Shown here piece after piece: positions 23,851 to 34,198 of a DNA stretch of 64,000 bases; within the stretch, counting starts at the first letter, position 1; each line of letters starts with the position of its first letter. The stretch is from Crambe crambe. Lineage: Eukaryota; Porifera; Demospongiae; Poecilosclerida; Crambeidae. The notes under the pieces are model-generated. The model was not told the DNA's origin and searched no databases. It worked only from the letters and a program-made list of their open reading frames with translations. A program made the translations under genes and the position numbers. The stretch covers positions 5,681,338 to 5,745,337 of the forward strand of contig OZ004581.1 of the NCBI GenBank assembly GCA_963924555.1, written 5' to 3'.

Positions 23851-24051
23851 ATGTTTGACAATTCATCTTCAGATGCAGTGGATATTTCTGAGCATGACAT
23901 ACCTGTGCTTGTGAAGAGCCTGGATGATGTCAAGCACAAGTGGTTTGAGATAGGAGCGTTTCTGGGAGTGCCAGTGGGTGAGCTGGAGATCATTGATGAT
24001 GACCAGGACTCGGGGAAAACGATGGAAGTTAAACTTAAGGAGTTACTTGAG
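23851..24051 (+). CDS. Death-domain first exon
   Basis: The ATG at 23851 opens 67 codons ending at a GT donor (24052). The protein starts MFDNSSSDAVDISEHD and continues with a death-domain front half: VKSLDDVKHKWFEIGAFLG, then VPVGELEIIDDDQ and an amphipathic helix KTMEVKLKELLE. It lies 555 bp upstream of a truncated COR-domain copy, and death domain followed by Roc-COR is also the order of the intact gene at 34199. The two may be remnants of one gene. No second death-domain exon was found. Confidence 0.58.
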
Positions 24052-24605
24052 GTATAATGGAATAAAAGATCATTATTTAGAGTGGGATGATTGATGAGTA
24101 GCTGATGACAGATGAAGTGGCCACTTTTGAAAGAAATATTTAAGGCGTTCTCCACACCTGGAATTGCCTCATTGCATGTATAGTCAGCCATAGTGGGGCA
24201 GCATAGACAAAAATTGTTCACTTTTTGATAAAAGCACCGAACTTTGTGTACATGTACTTTGATGCATTGTGAACATTTTCAGATATTGGGGCACCCGCAA
24301 AGGTGCCTGCATTAGCTGTTAGCTGTCATTTTTTAAATGGCCACCAGGTAATCTAGTTCCTGGCTGCCATCCATACAAAATGGTTGCCAATCTCTGAAGA
24401 GGCTCGCATTGTCACTGGGTTTGCATGGTCATGCGCATGTACCACAATTTCATCACATTAATACCCACTAAATCCAATTTCTTGAAAATAGCCACGGATC
24501 CTACAGGTTTCCATGCACTGCTTCTTGGTCTGAAGAAGAAAATGCCCCTGGACCGGCACACTTTGCACACTGTGTAGCCTATGTAGGTTCTACCTGTACG
24601 TAACT

Positions 24606-25478
24606 GCATACTGTGAAGTATGAAGGACAGTTTTCATTGGAGGATATCAGAGGAGCTACAGCCAATATCTCTGGAGACTACATTCCATTGGACCAACTAG
24701 TGAAGCTACTGGAATACCTCAACATCATAGCTCCTCTGGCACACCCTGATCCAGAATGTTTTGATAAAAATCAAAAAGTGGTCTACTTTATGCCCTGTGT
24801 TCTTCAGAATGCTCCAAATGAAGAGCTTCACCTTTTCCAAGAGAACGACTCCTATTCAGTCCTCCCAGCTTCTCTGATGATTCGATATGAGTGTGGTTTT
24901 GTACCCCTTGGTCTCTTTCCTGCCACCATTGCTAACCTTGTCGGAAATGATTCATTTAAGCTGATTATTGAAGAAATAAAGAAGAATCGAGTCCAATTTC
25001 GATATGGTACTGATCGTGACAAAATCACCTTCATATCTCGACCACACTATACTATGAGATCTACATGACACGACAAGCTGCTGCTGTCACCAAGACACAT
25101 GAAATATGCAGTAGAGTTCGAGATATCATTGAGTCAGCGATCAAGACAGTCACCTCTCGCATGAACTATGCCTTCACTGTCAGCTATCAGCTATGTCCCT
25201 CTCACCCTGGAAGGGACCATCTTTGTGTGGTAAACAGCAGAGAGACCACTCCCTACATGATGGACTGTCTATACAATATCAAAGATCCACAACCAGTTGA
25301 AATGCAGAGTCAGCACATGGTATGGTTCGGGAAGGTAAGGTTTTTGATAACACTAAAGATTTCCTTGACCCATTAGAACTGAAAAATGCAATGCTTTCTA
25401 CTTTTTTTTAATTTTTATGTAGCCCATGAATGATAATGGAGATGTTATCACTAGACCTTGCCCAACACATCAGTTATG
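24606..25478 (+). pseudogene. Truncated COR-domain pseudogene
   Basis: This is a close relative of 44310-45016. It starts abruptly inside the COR domain (GQFSLEDIRGATANISGDY) and lacks the Roc GTPase. The frame holds through PASLMIRYECGFVPLGLFP to about 25050. There a two-base insertion relative to the intact copy (TATACTATG against TATTATG) shifts the frame into a stop. The downstream part (TRQAAAVTKTHEICSRVRD and HPGRDHLCVVN) is open in another frame, ending at a donor at 25336. A short exon at 25424-25478 (PMNDNGDVITRPCPTHQL) corresponds in place to exon 45661-45694 of the intact gene. Confidence 0.8.
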
Positions 25479-25696
25479 TGAGTTGTTTCTTGCAGCTGTC
25501 ATCTACATTATAATATAATAATTATGTGCATGGTGATACCTATCAAGGTTTTATTTTGGGGCATTCCCCCCTCCCCAAATTTTTTCAGTCATTGTTTTCT
25601 TGGGCCAACGTGACCCCACATTATAGTTTATTTAGATAGTGAAGAAATGAACTGATATTGCCCCATTATGTAAACAATAATTCTTTTTTACTTCTG

Positions 25697-26713
25697 TTAT
25701 TATTAGCATAGATATAGACACGGAACAGGATTGGAGACCGATGACGTCATGTGCATGAACTAATACTTTTCCGCACATGCCATCCTTGTTCTCAATATTG
25801 TTACCCCACAACATTGTTTTCAATGGCCGTTGTTGTAATTACTTTGTGGGGGTGTGCCAGACTTTCTGTCGGTTTTGAGAATAGGTAAGAACATGAAAAA
25901 GTGTAGAAAATGCTGCTTTACTGCAATAGCTGGTTTGTGAGAAATTTATGATAAAGACACTTCCTAGAATCACCTTTTAGAGTTTTAGAATGTACTGGTT
26001 TTGTGGGGGTCCATTTCATAAAATATATAAGTTGACTAAAAGTTACTGGAACCATTTAATAGCTAAATCAATACTCTACTGAATTAATAACCAGAATAAG
26101 CACAGGTTCTTTAAAGAGTCCTATAAATAGTGGATACATGTAAGCTATACACATAATGTAATAAACTGTTTGCATGCAGAAATGGGAGGAAGGGACCTCA
26201 ACTCTACTTCCATGGCAGTAAACAAGGAGAACATAGTGTCACTGATGTAAATGAGACCCCTCTCTATCCACCAGATCCGTCCACTGTTCTGAAATATGAA
26301 GAAATTGGAGGCCCGGATGTTTTTGGATGCATTAGTTCATTAGTTAAACTTAAGTTAATGTATGTATCTGTTGCAAATATCCTGGAACTATGTACCTTTG
26401 CAATATCCTGGAACTATGATACAACTTCACTAGCTACATGGTGACTCTTGGCGGCCACCCTTGGACTATTGCTTTCGTCAAAGCTTAGGTCCATTACAAA
26501 GGAGCAGCTGGCAACTATCATGGCTTCATCCCTCAACTTCTCTGCACAGGAGACTGCATTTTTTGCCTTCCTTCATCACTTGCAGAGAGGTGGAGGAAGA
26601 TCATTTCAATTGGGGGGTGGCGCTTGCATTAGACAACGAGGATAGCACGCGCCTCAAGGCTTAATTGGAGAAGTAACCAATCCTGTTCCGTATCATATAT
26701 CTATGTTATTAGC
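25697..26713. mobile_element. Candidate terminal-inverted-repeat element, about 1 kb
   Basis: ACGGAACAGGATTGG at 25720-25734 is mirrored by CCAATCCTGTTCCGT at 26677-26691. The match continues outward with small gaps through ATAGATAT and TATTAG. No target duplication is clear. The interior includes the ORF at 26180-26442. Confidence 0.5.
26180..26442 (+). CDS. Putative terminal exon of unknown function
   Basis: After an acceptor (TTTGCATGCAG) one frame is open for 87 codons. It starts NGRKGPQLYFHGSKQGEH and includes VNETPLYPPDPSTVLKYEE before a hydrophobic end and stop. I recognise no domain. It lies inside the candidate inverted-repeat element at 25697-26713. It could be a 3' exon of the upstream pseudogene or part of a transposon. 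Confidence 0.28.
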
Positions 26714-26738
26714 TATAGCTATCATTGTATCATAGCAG

Positions 26739-27723
26739 TCAGCAGCAATCCACTTTGGGATGAAGATGTAACTATCGAAAGCTTACAGCTAATCAAGTAC
26801 TTCAGTGACTCTGAAACTGGAGAGCACAGATAATTTAGAATCCTGGATGACTTGGCTCCCTACTGGAAGAAGATAGCCGAGCTTGTTGGAATCCCGCCTT
26901 ATCGCATTAAATCAATAGCGAAGCAAGAGTCAGATGTTGATTGTTTACGAGATTCGATTCGAGAATGGCTGGCTAATGCTCCCCAAATGCCCCACTGCAA
27001 AAGCTATTCTGAGAAATGGAGAGGCTTATAGCTACAACTTGTTGAGGGATGGTCGGCAGGAAAAATTGGCAGGAAATTTAGAAGCAGCTCTTAATGCTGA
27101 GAAATGTTCCCTTCGTGGAAATTATGATGGTGTGTATCTACTAACATTTTATGTTATAACTAGTACTACTACATTTTACATACAGATTCAGAAGTACTGC
27201 AGTCATCTACATCACTATCCAGCCATGCATCTCCTCCAACTGCTCCTGCAATGCATACTTCACAATCAGAAGGTAAGTTCAACCTTGTCTAACAGTACAG
27301 CTACTTTGCTATTCTGAAAGTTGCTTGTCCTATGAAGTGATAGCTAGTTGCAATCATATCCCTTATCTTGCATTTTGTGACATTAATAGTTCTTTGTCTT
27401 CATTCTACAGTGTCTTGCCCACCTCCAACCATGACAGACATCTTGTGTTTCCCCTTCCAAGACTCTAAAGTGAACTTGGCTCGAGAGATTGGGATAAAGT
27501 ACTTTGATTTTGGAACATTACTTCTTGAGGATGAAACTGGTGCCCATATCAGTGCCCTAGAACTCCAACATCACATGAATGTTCAAAGTATCAACCGCCA
27601 TATTTTTCAAGAGTGGTTTAGTGGAGATGGGAGACAACCTGTGTCCTGGAAGACTCTGATTTCTGTGCTGAAAGATATTGGATTAGTCCAACTTGCTAAA
27701 TCTATTAGAGATGCCAAACTGTA
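26739..27723 (+). pseudogene. Death-domain gene, copy 2 of duplicated block, probably broken
   Basis: Exon 1 (about 26739-27129) encodes NPLWDEDVTIESLQLIKYF, then an in-frame TAA after GEHR, then DDLAPYWKKIAELVGI and IREWLANAPQ, a death-domain core. The last helix (CPTAKAILRNG onward, LAGNLEAALNAEK) lies in another frame. Exon 2 (27186-27272, 87 nt, phase 1) is a Ser/Pro/Thr linker. Exon 3 (27412-27723) is intact: DILCFPFQDSKVNLAREIG, KYFDFGTLLLEDETG, FQEWFSGDGRQPVSWKTLI and IGLVQLAKSI, a second death-domain-like fold ending in a stop. The single stop and shift in exon 1 suggest recent decay. Confidence 0.62.
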
Positions 27724-27749
27724 ATTATGATCGAGTTCGAGTGTTGCTA

Positions 27750-28100
27750 CCCTTTTGCGCATGCGCATTGTATTCGAAGGGTGGGGCTGATTGGTGGTGG
27801 GCATTATTTCCATCAGCTGTTCTTGAAAGCAGACTGAACACTAGAATACAGCTTGCTCGTGGAGTGCCTTTAGTCAGCGAATTGCATTCAGAGAGAAATG
27901 TTCTGGAGGAACCATCTGTTAGCAAGAAACTCCTGCCCTTTAAATTTTATGTATAAAAATAATGAATACATATTCTATCAGTGATAGCTTGGTCCACCTA
28001 TCTAATCATGGAGCTGTTGTCTTGACAGAGTGAGTATCTGGGGAGAACACTTCTGATGATCATGCATTCCATGTCACACTGACCCATTTATATTTACACT
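27750..28100 (+). repeat. Downstream part of the duplicated block, copy 2
   Basis: Collinear with 12481-12780. Together with the exons above it, this shows that a segment of at least 1.2 kb was duplicated as DNA, not through RNA. Confidence 0.7.
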
Positions 28101-30420
28101 GTGGCTAGAGTACTGGCAGGAAGTTACATATAAAATACAGGGGCAGAGGAGCCGACTTTGAGTTGGGGAGGGGGGGAGCTAACTTGGGTCTAGGGTGAAA
28201 TCACATAATTTAGTGCATTCTGGAAGAGTTTTGAATTATTATAATAGAGCCACTACAGTTATGGATGGGGGTACCACCCCCTTCCCCCCTCTGGAGCATC
28301 CCCTGAAACAGTACTCTATCCCTAGCCTCACCCTTTTACCTATTAATTGTCTGCCAGTACTCTAGACACTCTGTTGTACTTATTGAGACTACCTCAATAC
28401 CTGCAAGAGTGTCCACCATCAGCCCAGCCAAGCAAGTGACTGTCATTTAGGTCAGTGATTCTTGATTGAAGTTGGGAAAGAAATCTGAACATGTATCTGG
28501 GGAGAATTAACACTAGCCTTGCCATACTAACCCATTAAGTTCTCTCTCCCTTGATAGGTTTCCTGCACCATCTGAATGCCTGGGAACCTCCTCCCTGATA
28601 AACAAGTTGTGAGGAGCTGGAGTGTAAGATAAATTCATTCACATCAGTCAAACAGGTATGTGCAATGCATTGACTCTCTCCATCCCCATCAGTATCTGAT
28701 AGGTATAATTGGTACATCTTCTTATTGCTCCTCCCTCCCTCCCTCCCTCCCTCTCTCTGTTGTCCCATCTCACTTTGTCCCTAGCATGGGTAGTGCTGTG
28801 GGGCCAGCTGGCTTTATCTCTAGGTGTTTTTGTAATGTTGCAGTTTCTTTTCATGGCTAAACTCAGCATGCACACTTGCCCCACAATGCCTAATGTACAG
28901 CAGCACCTCTCATATATATGCCTGGAGTGCTACTACATGATACAATGCATCCATATAAGGCAATGCAATACCCACAATGACATAATCATTTGTTTATCAA
29001 CAAGCTCAGTAGAGGTGTGCAAGCTTTCCCTGATGGAACATTGATCCAATCACTCATAATGGAGGATATGTTATGACTCTAGCAGTCCCTCCACCTTGAT
29101 TCCTGAAACCCTCGTACCTCTTGATACACTTGATGATGTATAATGGGTCATTAATACACTTGAAAGAACAATGTGTGGTATGATTGTATGTGTGTCGTTA
29201 TGAAAGTACTCAACATGTATAGTAGCAACTTGGTTGTCATTTCTTCCTCTTGACAGTCAGTGTAGCACTCAAAGGATTATGGTTACTTCTCTCACTGTAG
29301 AAGGCACTTAAGGTCGTGTGCTGACTCAAATGAGGCACCATCAACATCTTTCCTAAGAGGTTTCTTTAGATTGAATACTTACACATGTACTTGGCTAGAG
29401 AATGACAGTAAGTAGGTCTTGCTGTTAATGAATGGGGCCAGCTCGCTTTATTATTATTAGGTATTATTCTAATATTGCAGTTTCTTTTCATGGCTAAACT
29501 CAGCATGCATATTCGTCCCACAATGCTTGCATTTCCCTAATGTACAATATTTTATAGACTCTAATAATTAAGGTGTTGCTTTAATATTCTTCATGGTATC
29601 TCTTTAAATAGAACAGACAAGTAGGCATAGTTGTGTATAAAGTTCATCAACAAGAGAGTCCTCACCCCTCCTAGATTCAATAACCACACCCATAATTTAT
29701 TACCCACCTAACTATCCCAGGAGATGCAAGTGCAGGTTAGCAAAAGGACTTGTTACACTGTAGATCATGTGGTCTGAACCCTTTACCTTGAACTTGGTTT
29801 CTACTACCCTTTACCCAATCAGGTCAGAGTGGGTGCAGTGTATGTGGGGAACAGAGGGTGGATTTCTTTCAGGATGCTGGGATCAGAATGTGTAAGAACC
29901 CAATGTGTCTTGTAGTTCCAGGATTATATTTCATACATTTCAAATGAGGTCCAATGCAAGGACTTAATTGCAATGACAGTCTCTTATTGGATATTTTCCA
30001 GTCCATTCCTTCATTTTCCCCTTATCTGACACAATTTCAAAACTCTACAATGATTAGATAATCATGTGCAGATGTACATACATGATGAGAGTGTTACGAT
30101 TTAAGCTGTACACTAATCATGAGGTAAAAATATATAGGGGGTGGGGACTTGTTGCCTAGTAACTTTTATTTAGGGGTTTTCCCTGGGGAATCACTGACTG
30201 CAGTTCTTAAGGTTGCAGAAGGGGCCAACACTACCCATATTGTCCTCCCAGTCATGTATATGCTCTACCCTTCTGGGTGGTAGTCTGCTGGATAGCTAGA
30301 TGATATTTATCTGTTGTAGGGGTCATATTCAGGTCTCAGCCCTCCCTGTCAGGTGAACTCTACAGGGTCTGTTATAACATGAGTTCCTAGCTGGAGTCCA
30401 ATCTGCCTAGTGAGAGATGA
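28101..30420. other. No supported gene; duplicated non-coding DNA
   Basis: 28541-28625 resembles 15718-15845 (TCTCTCCCTTGATAGG, TTCCTGCACC and GAATGCC words). 28797-28900 and 29431-29545 are direct copies sharing GCAGTTTCTTTTCATGGCTA and AACTCAGCATGCA. A TCCC microsatellite lies at 28731-28753. Confidence 0.5.
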
Positions 30421-30449
30421 CCATTATGCAAAGCACTGCACACAGTCTA

Positions 30450-31300
30450 AAGTCTGACCATACAGTGAATTGCAAGTTGGTTGTCCAATATAAGATGCAG
30501 AATCTAATAGAACTGTGTAAACTTGAGGCTGTTCCTGAATAGATGTGTGGCTTTTCCTCAATAGATGCAAGTTTTTATTGCAGTCAATTTGTGTTTTACA
30601 TTTGGCAACTTGCAATTCACTGTATTCCCACTCAGAGTACTTATCTCTACCCACCAGGATATTGGTTTACCTCCATTATCTCCTCACCAGACACCTGTTC
30701 CAGTTTATGTGATTGAAGTAAAACACACACACACACACACAGACACACATGTAGAGGTCCTGTCAGTCACTGTCCATTGGTGGAAGTGTCTGGACTATCT
30801 CAGGGACCATTGTTCATTTCAAAGCCCTAACTAAACACTCAATCTCTCAAGTTATAAAGTAATACAACCTTCACATACTGTGCTTTTCACTTCAGTTGTC
30901 CATGCTCCAAGAACATTAAGTTTATTATAAGTGAAGTAATGCAAGTTTCACATACAGCATGAAGTATAGTGAAGTGCAAGTTGGTTGTCCTAGTGTAAAG
31001 CATAAGTTGACTGCAATAAAGTAAAATTCTTTCACCTGCAGGAAGAGGAAAGAATAAGGAAGGTAACGCAGTGCATACTTTCTTAAAAGAGCTAGTTAAA
31101 AAAAAATCTAATTTTGGACCCTTACCCCATTGGCTTGTACAGCTTGTACATGATAATAGAATTTTACATGCCCCAGTGGCATTTGAACAGCAGAAGGTTG
31201 CATTAATAACTTTTTGTGATTGAGAGATTGAGTGTTAGTCAGTGGTCCTTGAGATAGTCCAGGCAGTGGTTTATTACTGCACTGTTAGGACCTCTACATA
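30450..31300. repeat. Nested inverted repeats
   Basis: 30755-30845 and 31213-31300 are reverse complements with gaps (GAGAGATTGAGTGTT, GAGATAGTCCAG and GGACCTCTACAT words). A smaller pair lies at 30457-30480 and 30605-30626 (CAGTGAATTGCAAGTTG), with a related copy near 30970-30988. A CA-rich microsatellite lies at 30721-30748. Confidence 0.65.
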
Positions 31301-31868
31301 TCAGGAAAGTTTGGCAGTGTTCCACTTGAATCACATGAACTGGCCTAGGAAATCTAACCTACATCTTCCCATGAGACACTGTGGGGAGATAACCTTCAGT
31401 ATAGAATATTCTGGTGTGGTGGAAATGTGGTCAGAGGTCTAGCCGAGAGTTAGAGCAAGTCATGGCTTGGAACTGAACAAGGAGAACACTCCGCATATAG
31501 GTGTCCAGGTGCCATTGCTATGTGCAGTTACTCAGGAATTATTCCTTGGTCCCTAGAGTGTCTGTATTGAGATGTGGTTACTCTATTCATGCAGTCACCT
31601 CATTAGAGTGCACATTCAATACTCAGTCCAACAAGAGAGTTTCTGTACCTAATTAACATTAGTAATGGTGTCTTGTTGTTGAAGGCAACAGAGGGAAGTT
31701 CAAATTACGGACAACACTATATATGCATCTCCCAATGTGCTTTGTAGTTCCAATAATTAGTCTGCATATTATATTCTGAAAATCAGACTCAATGCATGCA
31801 ATAATAATTTTATCATTGGACATTAATTTTTCCATGTCAACTTCTTTATTATAACTTATGGTGATTCA

Positions 31869-32267
31869 TAGGCCTTGGCACATTATGCCGGCATAATTTT
31901 GAGCATAATAGCTAACATTGATTTGCAAGGCAAGCATAATTGAGCATAATCAGCACTTATAGAACAAAAAAATCATTCATTTTGAATGGCTATTATACTT
32001 GACACTCAATTCCAGTCTTGCAGTGAGCTAGCTTGTTTAACAGTAAAATATCTTTTTAGCATTGAAAAATTAGTATCAGCTGATTCACAAGCCATGAAAC
32101 AAACCCAGGTTCAGATTACTGAGGTCAAAGGTCAATAATACTAGTGCACATGACCATAATGCCATTGCATATGAGCATAATAACTTTACACATGAGCATA
32201 ACATGATTTTTTGAGCATAGAAGAATAGCATAATAGCTAATTTTTGAGCATAATGTGCCAAGGCCTA
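31869..32267. mobile_element. hAT-type MITE, copy 1
   Basis: The 20-bp ends TAGGCCTTGGCACATTATGC are perfect inverted repeats. The flanking 8-mers (31861-31868 and 32268-32275) match at 5 of 8 bases, as a diverged target duplication might. The interior is rich in GAGCATAAT words and has no ORF. It shares TGGCACATT and GCATAAT with the element at 33798. Confidence 0.78.
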
Positions 32268-33797
32268 ATGAATAAATATGTGGGAGGCATATCTAACTTC
32301 ACAGGTGTCAGCTAGTCCTGCATGTTCTAGCATAAGTCCCATAATGATTTGAATTTTGTGCAGTAGCCAATCCACTGCCTGATGAGGTTGTGGTGTATGA
32401 GATGTCATGCATGAAAGGAAACCAGTATTTTGGTGTGATAGAGATAAGTACTCCAAGTGGGAATACGGTTAGACCTCAGAATGGGCTTATCAAATTTGTA
32501 GCTGTTATTGTGGTAGATTGGGTGATCTATGTAGCTAGCTATGACCCTTGAGAAGGAACTTCATGCTGTATGTGAAGGTCACATCACATAATGGAATATA
32601 TAATCCAAACAAATTTCAGTAGGTGTGGAATATAATGATGGGCAGCAACTATGCAGCCATGTAGAGTATGTCCCCCTCCTATATATGGAATGTCATTGGG
32701 TCGCCCTCCCTCCTGCTACATATGTCGATCCTCTTGTGTTGAGCACCTAGATAAGACTATATTGTTATAATGACAAAAACTTCATTCCTCATTACATTTT
32801 GCATTGTGCACAAAGCAATACATACATACATGCATACAATAGCCTGGGGCATTTTGGAGAAAAGAAAAATTAATGTCAGTTCATTGAAATTAATGGTGAA
32901 ATCTCCTATTTATCTTTTTTGTATCAATGAGTCATTGTGAAGCCATGCAGCTTGGTTTGTCAAAACCAAATGTTTGGAATCTCTTTTTTTTTTAACCTGA
33001 CAGTAGACCTTTCAGATATTCTACTGTCCATTGCAGATGGGTTGTCAGGAAGGTTTGGGGAATAATTTTTCCTATGATTTACACAACTGCATGGATTCGA
33101 TAGGACATGAAAGGATCAGGTTTCTTAGGTCCTTGTAAGTCACTACTTTCTCATTCCTTACTGACAACCATCCTGAAATCTACTAGGTGTGATCAAATTA
33201 GCTTGAAAGTACCTTAATAATTTCCTTTGCACTAGTTTGTATATGGTAATTCATTGCTGAACAATAACTAATTTCCCTTCCATTCATGCACACCACTGTG
33301 ACCATAGCTTTGATCTTTGCTTATACGTAGTGCCACTGCTGTAATGTACAGTGCCATACCCTACATATTATCTTTTCCATTTTACAAGGGAAAGTGGGTA
33401 TGGTTTAATTTTAGATACCTTGGTCCTCTTTTTTAGACCTAAACTCCTGATAGGCACCAGATGTCTAAACTACATGCTTAAGTGATGATTCTTTACTAAA
33501 TAATTATAAACAGAAAGTAGAGGGGCCATGGACCTTAGACAGTTACATTCTGGGTAACAACCTCCCTTCAGTGTTATTATTATGTGGATGTAGTTACTTC
33601 CTAAGTAATTAATAGCAATAACATTCCCTACACCTACTGATTGCAGGAGAGTTTCATTCCCTGACTAGTACATACTCTCATTCAATGGCCATACACAGCA
33701 AATTTGTTTAGAATTTCATACTCGGAGTACTCCTATGACACTGATTATGAAGTTGCATCACATAAAATGGGGTGTGTCCATTATGTCAGCTAATCAG
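32268..33797. other. No supported feature
   Basis: AT-rich DNA without exons, element ends or notable repeats that I could support. Confidence 0.3.
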
Positions 33798-34080
33798 TAG
33801 GGACTGGCACATTCTGCCAGCAGAGTTTTGGGAATAATAGGTCTATCAAAGCAGGAAGCATAATGCTGGCATAATAGGCTATCGAAAGTGAACTCCATGA
33901 TTGATCTTGAATGTATTTAACCAAAAGTGAGATTGCAAATAGCTATTTACGTAGTCTTTCAATTATGACATCAGGTATGAGCATAATTAGAGAATAATAG
34001 GTCAGTAAGAAAAGAATAATGACTCTATAAAGTTGGAATTAAATAATAGGGAAGCAAAAAGCATAATGTGCCAGTCCCTA
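33798..34080. mobile_element. hAT-type MITE, copy 2, with 8-bp target duplication
   Basis: The ends TAGGGACTGGCACATT are inverted repeats. They are flanked by an exact 8-bp direct repeat, CTAATCAG (33790-33797 and 34081-34088). An 8-bp duplication is the mark of hAT transposition. The element is 283 bp long with no ORF. Confidence 0.88.
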
Positions 34081-34198
34081 CTAATCAGCTACATACATCA
34101 ACCTCAAAAATTTGTATGTATGATCTTGTGGTTGTGTGTGTAGCTTTATTTAAACTAGCTCTTTTAACCTTGAATTTAGTTGAGTGACTCACTGAATC

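Noticed and set aside
28535..29044. Overlapping frames around the TCCC microsatellite
   Set aside because: Low-complexity translation; the surrounding DNA is duplicated non-coding sequence.
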